Shown here: positions 6,890 to 14,564 of the stretch, piece after piece | Position numbering within the stretch: position 1 is the first letter of the stretch | How the letters are laid out: each line of letters begins with the position of its first letter | Program-made: the position numbers and the translations under genes | Source: JBGPHT01 sp041484525 | GTDB lineage: Bacteria; Acidobacteriota; Terriglobia; Bryobacterales; Bryobacteraceae | DNA: 14,564 nt | NCBI GenBank assembly: GCA_041484525.1 | Contig: JBGPHT010000187.1 | Coordinates: forward strand, 1-14,564 | Direction: 5' to 3' | Notes under the pieces: generated by a model | Told to the model about the DNA's origin: nothing | What the model saw: only the letters and a program-made list of their open reading frames with translations | The model's database searches: none

Positions 6890-9540
6890 GAATGACACGG
6901 CGCAGTGCCATCGGAGTTTTGGCGAGCACGGCCTCGGCGGCGGCCGCGGCGGAACAGCAGAGCGAAAGCGCGAGCCCGGCGGTCGAGATCAACTGGCTGG
7001 GCAGCGCGCCGCCGCTGCTCGAAACGGGCGTGAGCTGGGGCGTGCCGTTCGCGCGGGGGACAGTGGCAAAGGATCGTTCTTTCACGCTCACGGCGGATGG
7101 CAAAGCGCTGCCGGTGCAATCCTGGCCGCTAGCGTACTGGCCGGATGGTTCCATGAAATGGCTCGGGTTCGCGACCGTCGCGGGTCCGGGCGCCGCAGGT
7201 GCGCTGCGGCTCGCGCCAGGAAATCCCGGCGCGCCGGCGGCGGCGGTGAAGGTCAACCAGACGGCCAACGCCATCGACATCGACACCGGCAAGCTGCAGT
7301 GCCGCGTTCCGAAGCAGGGCGCATTTCTGATCGACTCGATGACGATGGAAGGGCGGGTGGTGGCGCGCCAGGGATGGCTGGCCTGCTCCGTGGCGGACCG
7401 TCCGGAACGCCCGACGCGCTTCGAAGATTTCACCAGCCGCATTCAGAAGGTGACGGTAGAACAGACCGGGCCGGTACGCGCCGTGGTGAAAATCGAGGGC
7501 GTCCACAAGTCCGATCAGGGCGCACGCGAGTGGCTGCCGTTCACCGTGCGGCTCTACTTCTACGGCGGACAGGAGCAGGTGCGGCTGGTCCACACCATCG
7601 TTTTCGACGGCGACCACGAGAAGGATTTCATCAGCAGCTTGGGGCTGGCGTTTGCGGTGCCGATGCGCGAGCAGATGCACAACCGCCACATCCGTTTCTC
7701 GGGCGAGGGCGACGGGCTGTGGGCAGAGCCGGTGGAACCGCTCACCGGACGGCGCGTCCTGACGATGCCGGGCGGCGGCGATGCGTATCCCAGCCAGCTC
7801 GCCGGCAAGCGCATCCCTAATAAGGATGCGTTTAACCAGGTCGGCCAGAAGCTGATCGGCGATTGGGCCGTGTGGTCCGACTTCAAACTGGCGCAGACGA
7901 CCGGCGACGGTTTCACGATTCAGAAGCGGACGAATCCGCAGAGTTGCTGGCTCGACGCCAACGCCGGGCGGCGCGCCTCGGGGCTGGTCTTCGCGGGCGA
8001 CGTGACGGGCGGGCTCGCGATCGGCGTGAAGAACTTCTGGCAGTCGTATCCGGCCTCACTCGAAGTGCGCAATGCGGCGAGCGACACGGCAGATCTGCAT
8101 GTCTGGCTCTGGTCTCCCGATGCGGCGCCGATGGATCTGCGCCACTACGACACGCGCGCGCATGACCTGGATTCGAGCTACGAAGACGTTCAGCCGGGCT
8201 TCAGCACACCGCACGGCGTGGCGCGCACGAGCGAGATGACGCTGTTCCCGAGTGCCGGTGTCCCGACGAAAGAAGACGCCGCGCGGCAGGCGAAACTCGC
8301 GCAGGAGCCGCCGCTGCTGGTCGCGGCGCCGCAGCATACGCACTCGGCCGGCGTGTTCGGCTTCTGGAGCCTGCCGGACCGCTCGACGCCGTTCAAGCGC
8401 GCCATCGAAGAGCAGCTCGAGGGCGCTTTCGCGCTCTACAAGAAGGAAGTGGAGCAGCGGCACTGGTACGGCTTCTGGAACTACGGCGACGTGATGCATC
8501 AGCATGATGCCGCGCGCCACTCGTGGCGCTACGATATCGGCGGCTTCGCGTGGGACAACACCGAGCTCGGCACCGATCTGTGGCTGTGGTACAGCTTTCT
8601 GCGCACTGGACGCGCCGACATTTTCCGTATGGCCGAAGCCATGACGCGCCACACGGGAGACGTGGACACGTACCATCTCGGCAGGTTCGCCGGGTTGGGC
8701 TCGCGCCATAACGTCCGCCATTGGGGCTGCGGCGCCAAGGAGGCGCGCATCAGCCAGGCGGCGTATCGACGTTTCCACTACTACCTGACGACGGACGAAC
8801 GCTCGGGCGACGTGATGCACGAAGTGGCCGACGCCGATGCGAAGGCCGCCGAGCTCGATCCCATGCGGCTGGCGTCGCCGCTGACGAAGCCGAATCCGTA
8901 CCCTGGGCGCGTGCGCGGCGGGCCGGACTGGCTGGCGTTCATCGGCAACTGGATGACCGAGTGGGAGCGCACGGGAAACACGAAGTACCGCGACAAGATT
9001 CTGGCCGGCATGGACTCGATCGCGGCCATGCCGTACGGCTTCCTCACCGGTCCCAACAATTTGTACGGCTACGATCCGAAAACGGGAAAGCTCTATCCAA
9101 TGGAGGAGGACGGCTTCGGCGGCTACAACCTGACCACCATCATGGGCGGCGCCGAAGTAGTCTTCGAACTCAACGAACTGATCGATCACGCGGGCTGGAA
9201 GAAATTGTGGCTGCAATACTGCCGCCTGACTTCAGCTCCGAAGCCGGTGGTGGCGCGCGACATGACGACCGGCACTGAGGGAGGCGATGCGGCGTACGCC
9301 GGGGCCGGCCGGCTGGCGGGTTACTACTATCTCCACAACAAGAGCGCGCCGTTTGCCAGGAAGGCGTGGACGGCGGTGCGCGCGGCACCGTACGCGCCGC
9401 GCAGCTTCAAAGGTCCGGACGTGCTGAATCCGATCGACGAAATCCCAGGACTTTCGACGAACAGCGTGGCGCAGAACTGTCTGCAAGCCATCGAGGTGCT
9501 GGCGATGTGTGGCGACGTGGCACCGCTGGGCGCGGCGTAG
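6886..9540 (+). CDS. Exported PL26-type exo-rhamnogalacturonan lyase family protein
   Basis: This 884-residue protein resembles the exo-rhamnogalacturonan lyase family PL26 (type enzyme PcRGLX of Penicillium chrysogenum), which cuts the rhamnogalacturonan-I backbone from its end and yields an unsaturated galacturonosyl-rhamnose unit. A Tat-like signal (MTRRSAIGVLASTASAAAAA, 3-22) predicts export in folded form. The N-terminal beta domain shows VEINW (33-37), WGVPFARG (51-58) and QSWPLAYWPDGSMKW (78-92). The central and C-terminal part is an alpha/alpha-barrel-like region rich in Trp, Tyr and His, for example HWYGFWNYGD (526-535), RHNVRHWGCG (608-617) and TGTEGGDAAYAG (795-806). I chose ATG 6886 because AAGGGGA lies 6-7 bases before it and it overlaps the previous stop by ATGA. 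An upstream in-frame ATG at 6844 lacks these. I cannot assign catalytic residues with certainty. Confidence 0.75.
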   Translation: MRMTRRSAIGVLASTASAAAAAEQQSESASPAVEINWLGSAPPLLETGVSWGVPFARGTVAKDRSFTLTADGKALPVQSWPLAYWPDGSMKWLGFATVAGPGAAGALRLAPGNPGAPAAAVKVNQTANAIDIDTGKLQCRVPKQGAFLIDSMTMEGRVVARQGWLACSVADRPERPTRFEDFTSRIQKVTVEQTGPVRAVVKIEGVHKSDQGAREWLPFTVRLYFYGGQEQVRLVHTIVFDGDHEKDFISSLGLAFAVPMREQMHNRHIRFSGEGDGLWAEPVEPLTGRRVLTMPGGGDAYPSQLAGKRIPNKDAFNQVGQKLIGDWAVWSDFKLAQTTGDGFTIQKRTNPQSCWLDANAGRRASGLVFAGDVTGGLAIGVKNFWQSYPASLEVRNAASDTADLHVWLWSPDAAPMDLRHYDTRAHDLDSSYEDVQPGFSTPHGVARTSEMTLFPSAGVPTKEDAARQAKLAQEPPLLVAAPQHTHSAGVFGFWSLPDRSTPFKRAIEEQLEGAFALYKKEVEQRHWYGFWNYGDVMHQHDAARHSWRYDIGGFAWDNTELGTDLWLWYSFLRTGRADIFRMAEAMTRHTGDVDTYHLGRFAGLGSRHNVRHWGCGAKEARISQAAYRRFHYYLTTDERSGDVMHEVADADAKAAELDPMRLASPLTKPNPYPGRVRGGPDWLAFIGNWMTEWERTGNTKYRDKILAGMDSIAAMPYGFLTGPNNLYGYDPKTGKLYPMEEDGFGGYNLTTIMGGAEVVFELNELIDHAGWKKLWLQYCRLTSAPKPVVARDMTTGTEGGDAAYAGAGRLAGYYYLHNKSAPFARKAWTAVRAAPYAPRSFKGPDVLNPIDEIPGLSTNSVAQNCLQAIEVLAMCGDVAPLGAA

Positions 9541-9541
9541 T

Positions 9542-10063
9542 TCACGGGGTCTTCTGGCCGTGGGCGGCGGTGGTCCGCAGATGCGCGTAGAATCCCAGAT
9601 CCGACGTCGTCAGCATCTTGGTCACAAGAATGATCTGCCCGGTGTGCATCGAGAAATGCTCCACCACGTGGTAGATCGCGTCCAGGACCGAGACTGGGTA
9701 CTCCTGCACGACGAGGCGCTCTGCCAGGCGCGCGGCGGTCACCCGCTGCATCACCGCTGTAGCTTCCGCTACGGTGCCGCGTAAACGGTCGCCTAGCTCC
9801 TGGATGGAAACGCCGCCCGTGGCTGCGAACTCGGCATCGCGCTGGCGCACGTCCGGTTGGCTGCCGACGCCCGCGACAATCCACTGCCGCACGTTGCCGC
9901 AGAGATGCAGCACCAGGTTGCCGATGGCATTTTCGTTGGCGCTGCCGCGCGCCCATACTTGCTCTTCCGTCAGAGTTCCCAGACACGCCTCGATGCGGCC
10001 GGCAAGCAGGTCCATCTTCTTGACGGAGAATTCCAGAAACTGCCGGTCGAGTTCCGGTTCCAT
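9542..10063 (-). CDS. DinB-family (DinB/YfiT-like four-helix) protein
   Basis: This 173-residue cytoplasmic protein is predicted to be an all-helical bundle of the DinB/YfiT metalloprotein type; many members are thiol- or metal-dependent enzymes of unknown substrate. The typical metal-ligand pattern is present: His53 in NLVLHLCGN (49-57), then His136 and His140 in EHFSMHTGQI (135-144), with a further His132. The opening LDRQFLEFSVKKMD and the helix-rich make-up fit the DUF1572-like branch. The ATG at 10063 follows AAGGGGAG at a good distance on the minus strand. It converges on the PL26 gene with one base between the stop codons and is transcribed away from trmFO, so it is probably a single-gene unit. 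Its biochemical role cannot be read from the sequence. Confidence 0.85.
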   Translation of the reverse strand: MEPELDRQFLEFSVKKMDLLAGRIEACLGTLTEEQVWARGSANENAIGNLVLHLCGNVRQWIVAGVGSQPDVRQRDAEFAATGGVSIQELGDRLRGTVAEATAVMQRVTAARLAERLVVQEYPVSVLDAIYHVVEHFSMHTGQIILVTKMLTTSDLGFYAHLRTTAAHGQKTP

Positions 10064-10123
10064 GTTGAGCTCCCCTTCTGCCAGTATAGATTCGCTCAGC
10101 TATCCTGAAGGAACGGGGGAAAT
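10064..10123. promoter_or_regulatory. Divergent intergenic region between dinB-like gene and trmFO
   Basis: These 60 bases must contain the 5' control signals of both divergent genes unless promoters lie inside the coding regions. On the minus strand AAGGGGAG precedes the DinB ATG. On the plus strand GAAGGA (10107-10112) and GGGGGA (10115-10120) precede the TTG of trmFO and support that rare start. TATAGA at 10085-10090 is a weak -10-like match. No clear -35 box or palindrome is seen. Confidence 0.35.
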
Positions 10124-11476
10124 TTGAGGGCACCGATTCACATTGCCGGCGGCGGTCTTGCGGGGACGGAAGCGGCGTGGCAGATTGCGCGGCGCGGCCT
10201 GGACTGCGTGCTGCACGAAATGCGCCCCGTCCGCAGTACGCCCGCACACCAGACGGACCGGCTGGCCGAACTGGTGTGCAGCAATTCCCTCAAGACCGAG
10301 CAGGAATCCGCCGCGCCCTGGCTCCTCAAGGAAGAACTGCGGCGCCTGGATTCGCTCCTGCTGCGGGCGGCTCAACAGGCGCGTGTTCCGGGCGGGCATG
10401 CGCTCACCGTGGACCGCGAAGTGTTCTCCGTGGAAGTCACGCGCGCCATTTCGTCCGAACCGCGCATCGAACTGCGCCGCGAAGAAATGACCGCGATCCC
10501 GGCGGACGGCATCACCATCATCGCCACCGGTCCGCTCACGAGCGACGCGCTGGCGGCGGAGATCGCGCGGCTGACGGGCTCCGGCCGGCTCTTTTTCTAC
10601 GACAGCATTAGCCCCATCGTCGACGCTGAAACGGTGAATCTGGAGGTCGCGTATTGGGCGTCGCGTTACGGGAAATCGACGGACGGCACCGCCGACTACC
10701 TGAACTGCCCCTTCAATCGCGAACAGTACGAGGCGTTTGTCGACGAGCTGCTGAAAGGGCAGAGCGTCTCCGCCCACATCCCGGAGGACGATACGCCGTA
10801 CTTCGAGGCGTGCCTGCCGATCGAGGAACTGGCGCGTCGCGGGCGGGAAACGCTGCGCTTCGGACCCATGAAGCCGATGGGCCTCGAAGATCCGCGCACC
10901 GGCAAGCGGCCGTGGGCCGTGGTCCAGCTCCGGCAGGAGAACCTGCGCGCGCAGAGCTTCAATCTGGTCGGGTTTCAGAACCACTTGAAGTTCGGCGAGC
11001 AGGCGCGGATTTTGCGAATGATTCCCGGTCTGGAGAAGGCGGAGTTTCTCCGCTTCGGCCAGATTCATCGGAACACGTACATCAACGCTCCGGCGCTGCT
11101 CGGGCCGACGCTGCAACTGCGCACGCATCCGCACGTTCTATTCGCCGGGCAGATTTCGGGCGTGGAAGGGTACGTCGAGGCGATCGCCACGGGACTGATG
11201 GCGGGCGTGCACGCCGCCGCAATCGCCCTGGGAGAGCAGCCCCGGCCGCTGCCGCGAGAGACTGCGCTGGGTTCTCTTTGCCACTACATTTCGGGCGCAG
11301 ATGCCGCCGACTACCAGCCGGCCAACATCACCTTCGACCTGCTGCCGCAGTTGGAAGAGGAAACGCGGCGCCGCCTCCGACACGACAAGCACGCGCGCCA
11401 TGCCGAAGTCTGCCGCCGCGCTCTCGACGCGCTGGAAGACTATCGCCGCGCGGCGATGGGGCAGCCTTGTGTCTGA
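10124..11476 (+). CDS. trmFO: Folate/FAD-dependent tRNA (uracil-54-C5)-methyltransferase TrmFO
   Basis: TrmFO makes 5-methyluridine at position 54 of the tRNA T-loop, using methylenetetrahydrofolate and reduced FAD. The 450-residue length is normal. The FAD-binding motif is HIAGGGLAGTEAA (6-18). LVCSNSLK (50-57) carries conserved Cys52, and FEACLPIEELARRG (227-240) carries the second conserved Cys230. FGPMKPMGLEDPRTG (246-260) and the C-terminal FAD contact GQISGVEGYVEA (342-353) are also family signatures. The start is TTG at 10124: the glycine-rich FAD loop begins 8 residues later, as in relatives, and two purine-rich ribosome binding sites precede it. It is followed directly by a xer-type recombinase, an order known from Firmicutes as trmFO-xerC-hslV-hslU. 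Confidence 0.95.
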   Translation: MRAPIHIAGGGLAGTEAAWQIARRGLDCVLHEMRPVRSTPAHQTDRLAELVCSNSLKTEQESAAPWLLKEELRRLDSLLLRAAQQARVPGGHALTVDREVFSVEVTRAISSEPRIELRREEMTAIPADGITIIATGPLTSDALAAEIARLTGSGRLFFYDSISPIVDAETVNLEVAYWASRYGKSTDGTADYLNCPFNREQYEAFVDELLKGQSVSAHIPEDDTPYFEACLPIEELARRGRETLRFGPMKPMGLEDPRTGKRPWAVVQLRQENLRAQSFNLVGFQNHLKFGEQARILRMIPGLEKAEFLRFGQIHRNTYINAPALLGPTLQLRTHPHVLFAGQISGVEGYVEAIATGLMAGVHAAAIALGEQPRPLPRETALGSLCHYISGADAADYQPANITFDLLPQLEEETRRRLRHDKHARHAEVCRRALDALEDYRRAAMGQPCV

Positions 11477-12377
11477 ACTCGCCCGGCAGATCGACCGCTA
11501 CCTCGCCGACCTCGGCCGCGCGGCCAACTCCGCCCTCACCATCGAAGCTTACGGCACCGACCTGCGCCAGTTTTTGGAGTATCTCTCGCCGCCCGATCTG
11601 GCGCCGCCCGAGCCGCGCGCCATCGACCTGCTGCTGCTTCGCGAGTGGCTGGCCTCGCTCTACCGCGACGAACTGGCCGCCGTCACCATTCGCCGCAAGC
11701 TGGCGGCGGTGCGCGGACTGTTCCGGTTCATGCTGCGGGAAGACGTGGTCTCCATCAACGTGGCCCGCCTGGTGCGCACGCCGAAAGCGCCCCAGAAATT
11801 GCCGGAGGTGATGACGGCGGCGCAGGCCAATGCACTGGTGGATGGCGTGGCATCGGACGATCCGGAGCGGCCGTATCCGGCGCGGGACCGCGCGCTCTTC
11901 GAAGTCCTGTACGGATGCGGCCTGCGCGTGAGCGAGCTGGCCGGACTGAACCTGGAGGACGTCGACCGTTCCGAAGGCTGGCTACGCGTCCGCGGGAAGG
12001 GCCGCAAGGAGCGCGAGGTGCCGCTGCCGCGCCAGGCCGCCGCGGCGCTCGAGCGCTATATCGCCGGGCGCCCCGTGGTGCGCGATGAGCGCGCGGTGTT
12101 TCTAAATCACCGCAGCGGGCGGCTGACGCGGCGTGGTATCGCGGGGATCGTCAAGAGCTACGCCAAGATGCTGCGGGACGTCGATTCATCCCAGGTCCAT
12201 CCGCACAGCTTCCGCCACGCGTACGCCACGCACCTGCTGGCGGACGGCGCCGACCTGCGCGCCATCCAGGAGCTGCTGGGGCACGCCCGTTTGTCCACCA
12301 CGCAGAAGTACACTCAGGTCTCGCTCACCGACCTGATGGCCGTCTACGACAAAGCCCATCCGAAAGCACACCGCTGA
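11469..12377 (+). CDS. xerC: Tyrosine recombinase XerC/XerD
   Basis: This 302-residue site-specific recombinase would resolve chromosome dimers at a dif site. The N-terminal SAM-like domain spans about 1-105 (AYGTDLRQFLEYLS, 27-40). The catalytic domain shows the full active-site set: Arg153 in YGCGLRVSELAGL, Lys177 in RGKGRKERE, His246 and Arg249 in HSFRHAYATHLL, His272 in LLGHARLSTTQ and the nucleophile Tyr281. The VYDKAHPKA end (292-300) is typical of XerC/XerD. The start is GTG at 11469, overlapping the trmFO stop by 8 bases, with GGGG about 8 bases upstream. The frame is open further upstream, but that part lies inside trmFO. The trmFO-xerC neighbourhood favours the name xerC; XerD cannot be excluded. 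Confidence 0.9.
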   Translation: MSELARQIDRYLADLGRAANSALTIEAYGTDLRQFLEYLSPPDLAPPEPRAIDLLLLREWLASLYRDELAAVTIRRKLAAVRGLFRFMLREDVVSINVARLVRTPKAPQKLPEVMTAAQANALVDGVASDDPERPYPARDRALFEVLYGCGLRVSELAGLNLEDVDRSEGWLRVRGKGRKEREVPLPRQAAAALERYIAGRPVVRDERAVFLNHRSGRLTRRGIAGIVKSYAKMLRDVDSSQVHPHSFRHAYATHLLADGADLRAIQELLGHARLSTTQKYTQVSLTDLMAVYDKAHPKAHR

Positions 12378-13720
12378 TGGCAGTTGCGCTCGCCGCCCTC
12401 CGGAGCGAGGTCCGTCCCATGTTGCGCCTGGCGGTACCGCTCGCCGCCGCCGAGTTTGGCTGGATGATCATGGGCACGGTGGATACGATCATGGCCGGTC
12501 CGCTGGGCGCGGCTGCCCTGGGCGCGGGCAACCTGGGCAACATGATGTTCTTTCCGGTGGTGATTTTCGGCACCGGCCTGCTGCTGGGGATGGACACGCT
12601 GGTGTCGCAATCCTTCGGCGCGCAGGACGCGCGGGATTGCCGCCGCACGCTGGTGAACGGCGTGTGGATCGCCCTCGCGCTGGCTCCGTTTCTGAGTCTG
12701 ATCGTGTGGGGCTTGCTCCCCCTGCTGGCGCGATTCGGCACCAATCCTCGGGTGATGGTGCTGCTGGTGCCCTATCAAAAAGCCTCGATCTGGGGCATTC
12801 CGCCGCTGCTACTTTACGCCGCGTTCCGGCGGTATGTCCAGGCCGTCAACATCGTCAAACCGGTGACGTTCGCTCTGATCAGCGCCAACGTGGTGAACTT
12901 TCTAGGAAATTACGCGCTGATGTACGGCCACTTCGGCGCGCCGCGGATGGGACTGGAAGGCTCGGGATGGTCCACTTCCATTTCACGCGTCTACATGGCG
13001 GGCGTGCTGGCGGCCGCGATTCTCTGGAACGAGCGGCGCACCGGCAATCTACTCTTCCACATTTCGTGGCTTCCCGACTTGGCGCGTGTGCGTCACCTGC
13101 TGCGGCTCGGTCTTCCGGCGGCGCTGCAGATCCTGGCGGAGGGCGCGGTGTTCGGCGTCGTGACGGCGCTGATCGGCAAGCTGGACGAAGTGTCGCAGGC
13201 GGCGCACGCCATCGCCATCAACATGATCTCGACGACCTTCATGGTGCCGCTGGGGATCAGTTCCGCCGCGGCGGTGCGGGTGGGCCAGGCGATCGGCGGC
13301 GGGCAGGCGCGCGACGCCGGCGCGCGCGGTTGGATGGCGATGGCCTTCGGCGCCACCTTCATGGGCGCCGCCGCGATTGCGCTGTGGGTGGCGCCCGCGG
13401 CCATCGTCCGCCTGTTCACGCGCGACGCGGCGGTGGTCGCCGCCGGGACGGTGCTGCTGCGCATCGCCGCCGTCTTCGAGCTGTTCGACGGTCTGCAGGT
13501 GACGGCAACCGGCGCGCTGCGCGGCTTGGGCGATACCCGCACCCCGATGCTGGCGCACGCCGGCGGGTATTGGATTCTTGGGATGCCACTGGGATGCTGG
13601 CTTTGCTTCCACGGCCGCTGGGGCGTGCCCGGCATCTGGGTGGGACTGAGTGCCGCGTTGATCGTGATCGGAGTAGCGCTGGTGGTGGTCTGGGCGCGGC
13701 GGATCGGGGCGGCACACTAA
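12377..13720 (+). CDS. MATE-family multidrug/metabolite efflux transporter
   Basis: This 447-residue inner-membrane protein is an ion-coupled exporter of the MATE (NorM/DinF-like) family, of normal length for about twelve transmembrane helices. It has two homologous halves. The first contains GWMIMGTVDTIMAGPLG (28-44) and the GMDTLVSQSFGAQD stretch (72-85). The second begins near 235 and has IAINMISTTFMVPLGISSA (277-295) followed by GQAIGGG. The ALRGLGDTRTPM motif near 380 is typical of helix 10 in this family. The ATG overlaps the recombinase stop (TGATG), so the two are probably co-translated, and the gene occupies the place where hslV is found in Firmicutes. Substrate cannot be deduced. 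Confidence 0.92.
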   Translation: MAVALAALRSEVRPMLRLAVPLAAAEFGWMIMGTVDTIMAGPLGAAALGAGNLGNMMFFPVVIFGTGLLLGMDTLVSQSFGAQDARDCRRTLVNGVWIALALAPFLSLIVWGLLPLLARFGTNPRVMVLLVPYQKASIWGIPPLLLYAAFRRYVQAVNIVKPVTFALISANVVNFLGNYALMYGHFGAPRMGLEGSGWSTSISRVYMAGVLAAAILWNERRTGNLLFHISWLPDLARVRHLLRLGLPAALQILAEGAVFGVVTALIGKLDEVSQAAHAIAINMISTTFMVPLGISSAAAVRVGQAIGGGQARDAGARGWMAMAFGATFMGAAAIALWVAPAAIVRLFTRDAAVVAAGTVLLRIAAVFELFDGLQVTATGALRGLGDTRTPMLAHAGGYWILGMPLGCWLCFHGRWGVPGIWVGLSAALIVIGVALVVVWARRIGAAH

Positions 13721-13846
13721 TACGTGTCGGCGACTACTACTCGAAGAAAGTGAATTCCCAGAACGGGACTCCTTGGCCCTGGGCCAGTTCGACAGAATCG
13801 TCTTTCGAAGGGATCGTCGCCGTAGGTTGCCGTGTAACATAGAGTC

Positions 13847-14455
13847 GTGTGGATAGAGAGATCACTTCAGGGTGCCGGTCACCTGCACCTACTAAAGACA
13901 AACTCGTACGTCGATTGCGACTTCCGATTGGAGCAACTGTCACCCGGCTACATGTTCCTATACTGCACTTGCCAGGATCCTGGCGTGGGCATGCTCATTT
14001 GGGCAGATACCACCGACGTATTTGAAGGTAACACTTCTGACGGACAACGGATTCGCAGCCTAAACCAGGTTCTCACACTTGAGATACGAGGCCCGGTAGT
14101 GACCCTCATGCTCAACTGTGCCGTCATTGGAGACTTCGAAAGTCCTTACGAAGAATGCCATTTCGAATTAACCAACCTGGGTTTTCCTCGTGACCCTAGT
14201 CACCCACCAAACCCCGAATCAATACGGTTCGAATCTGAAGCTGGCGGTTTCGAAACACTGCTCACGCCCAACGATAACTACGAGGAACGCATTAACCGAA
14301 TCCGGCTCACAAAAACCATTGGCGTGACGGCGACTGCTGTGATTCGGGGGAGCGCAGACGACACTATGGTCAGGGAAGCGGCTGAGGACATATGCCGTAG
14401 CCTCTCTGTTATACAGGGACATAAGGGTTCACGCAAAAACAACTTCACAGATTAG
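13847..14455 (+). CDS. Hypothetical protein, 202 aa, in lower-GC DNA
   Basis: I do not recognise this gene with confidence. The frame is open for 202 codons from GTG at 13847. No convincing ribosome binding site is seen, and later in-frame ATG codons at residues 35 and 49 are alternative starts. The product is acidic, soluble-looking and without signal peptide or membrane helix. It has beta-type segments (QVLTLEIRGPVVTLML, 74-89) and a C-terminal helix-like part (TMVREAAEDICRSLSVIQG, 173-191). The latter faintly recalls uncharacterised proteins ending in a DICYLLSLARGTK-type motif. If that is right, the short basic tail after residue 193 could reflect truncation. Codon use is clearly less GC-biased than in the genes upstream, suggesting acquisition. 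The 126 bases separating it from the MATE gene hold no recognised gene. Confidence 0.5.
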   Translation: MWIERSLQGAGHLHLLKTNSYVDCDFRLEQLSPGYMFLYCTCQDPGVGMLIWADTTDVFEGNTSDGQRIRSLNQVLTLEIRGPVVTLMLNCAVIGDFESPYEECHFELTNLGFPRDPSHPPNPESIRFESEAGGFETLLTPNDNYEERINRIRLTKTIGVTATAVIRGSADDTMVREAAEDICRSLSVIQGHKGSRKNNFTD

Positions 14456-14457
14456 GT

Positions 14458-14478
14458 GCGATGGTGTAGTTCCATCGC
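14458..14478 (+). terminator. Stem-loop after the hypothetical ORF
   Basis: Two bases after the stop codon lies a perfect 7-bp inverted repeat, GCGATGG (14458-14464) and CCATCGC (14472-14478), with a 7-base loop TGTAGTT. The position right after a stop suggests a transcription terminator. No run of T follows on the plus strand, so it may instead be an mRNA-stabilising hairpin or a non-standard terminator. Confidence 0.4.
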
Positions 14479-14564
14479 GGTAGAAGTTTGGCGGGTTTCA
14501 GAGCGAGCGAGGAAATGAGCGTGCGGTCTGGTTTGAGACCGGTTGGATACTCGCAGCGGTCGAG

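Noticed and set aside
8056..9216. Minus-strand 386-codon frame opposite the PL26 gene
   Set aside because: No recognisable motifs; composition is typical of antisense frames in GC-rich DNA.
13774..13786. Palindrome TGGCCCTGGGCCA after the MATE gene as a terminator
   Set aside because: The arms meet around a single base, so a hairpin of this size cannot form well, and no T run follows.
13737..13943. Minus-strand 68-codon frame ending in VPFWEFTFFE
   Set aside because: The ending looks protein-like and could be a gene remnant, but there is no ribosome binding site or recognised family, and it overlaps the start of the 202-aa ORF.
14516..14564. ATG-initiated open frame running off the right edge (MSVRSGLRPVGY...)
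   Set aside because: Only 16 codons are visible, and the purine-rich stretch abuts the ATG with no proper spacing; too little to call a gene.
1..14564. CRISPR arrays, tRNA or rRNA genes
   Set aside because: No regularly spaced direct repeats, cloverleaf pattern or conserved rRNA stretch was found on reading both strands.

Overview
The window is GC-rich bacterial DNA, densely packed and almost entirely coding from 433 to 13720. The gene mix suggests a soil-type Acidobacteriota (Solibacter/Bryobacter-like): exported GH106 and PL26 polysaccharide enzymes, a GH29 relative with a Tat-like start, TrmFO, and an IS1182-like transposase start. Verrucomicrobiota or Planctomycetota cannot be excluded. 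The lineage is an inference from gene content; no rRNA or other phylogenetic marker was used.

Layout. (1) 1-432: the left edge holds the 5' end of a transposase gene on the minus strand, then about 360 bases without a gene. This stretch has a -10-like hexamer and a perfect 10-bp palindrome just upstream of the first operon. (2) 433-9540: seven plus-strand genes form one tightly coupled operon. They are L-rhamnose mutarotase (rhaM), a secreted GH106 alpha-L-rhamnosidase, a drastically shortened GH29 alpha-L-fucosidase relative, an EamA/DMT-type transporter, a Gfo/Idh/MocA oxidoreductase, a xylose-isomerase-like TIM-barrel protein and a Tat-exported PL26-type exo-rhamnogalacturonan lyase. Four of the six junctions are 4-base ATGA overlaps; the other two have gaps of 3 and 4 bases. 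(3) 9542-10063: a DinB-family protein on the minus strand, convergent with the operon and one base from it. (4) 10124-13720: a plus-strand housekeeping run of trmFO (TTG start), a XerC/XerD-type tyrosine recombinase and a MATE exporter, with overlapping ends. (5) 13721-14564: visibly less GC-rich DNA with one unrecognised 202-aa ORF and a perfect 7-bp stem-loop after its stop codon.

How the genes work together. The operon reads as a pathway for the rhamnose-containing pectin backbone, rhamnogalacturonan-I. Outside the cytoplasm, the PL26-type lyase would release unsaturated uronic acid-rhamnose units and the GH106 enzyme would remove alpha-L-rhamnose. The EamA protein could bring the product in. 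RhaM would then interconvert rhamnose anomers, and the oxidoreductase/TIM-barrel pair would process the sugar further, possibly by oxidation followed by isomerisation or elimination. No rhaA/rhaB/rhaD kinase pathway, TonB receptor or dedicated regulator is in the window, so the catabolic route is incomplete here.

The main oddity is the GH29 gene. It keeps the family's N-terminal and C-terminal blocks in one open frame but lacks the middle of the catalytic domain, including the regions that carry the nucleophile and the acid/base.
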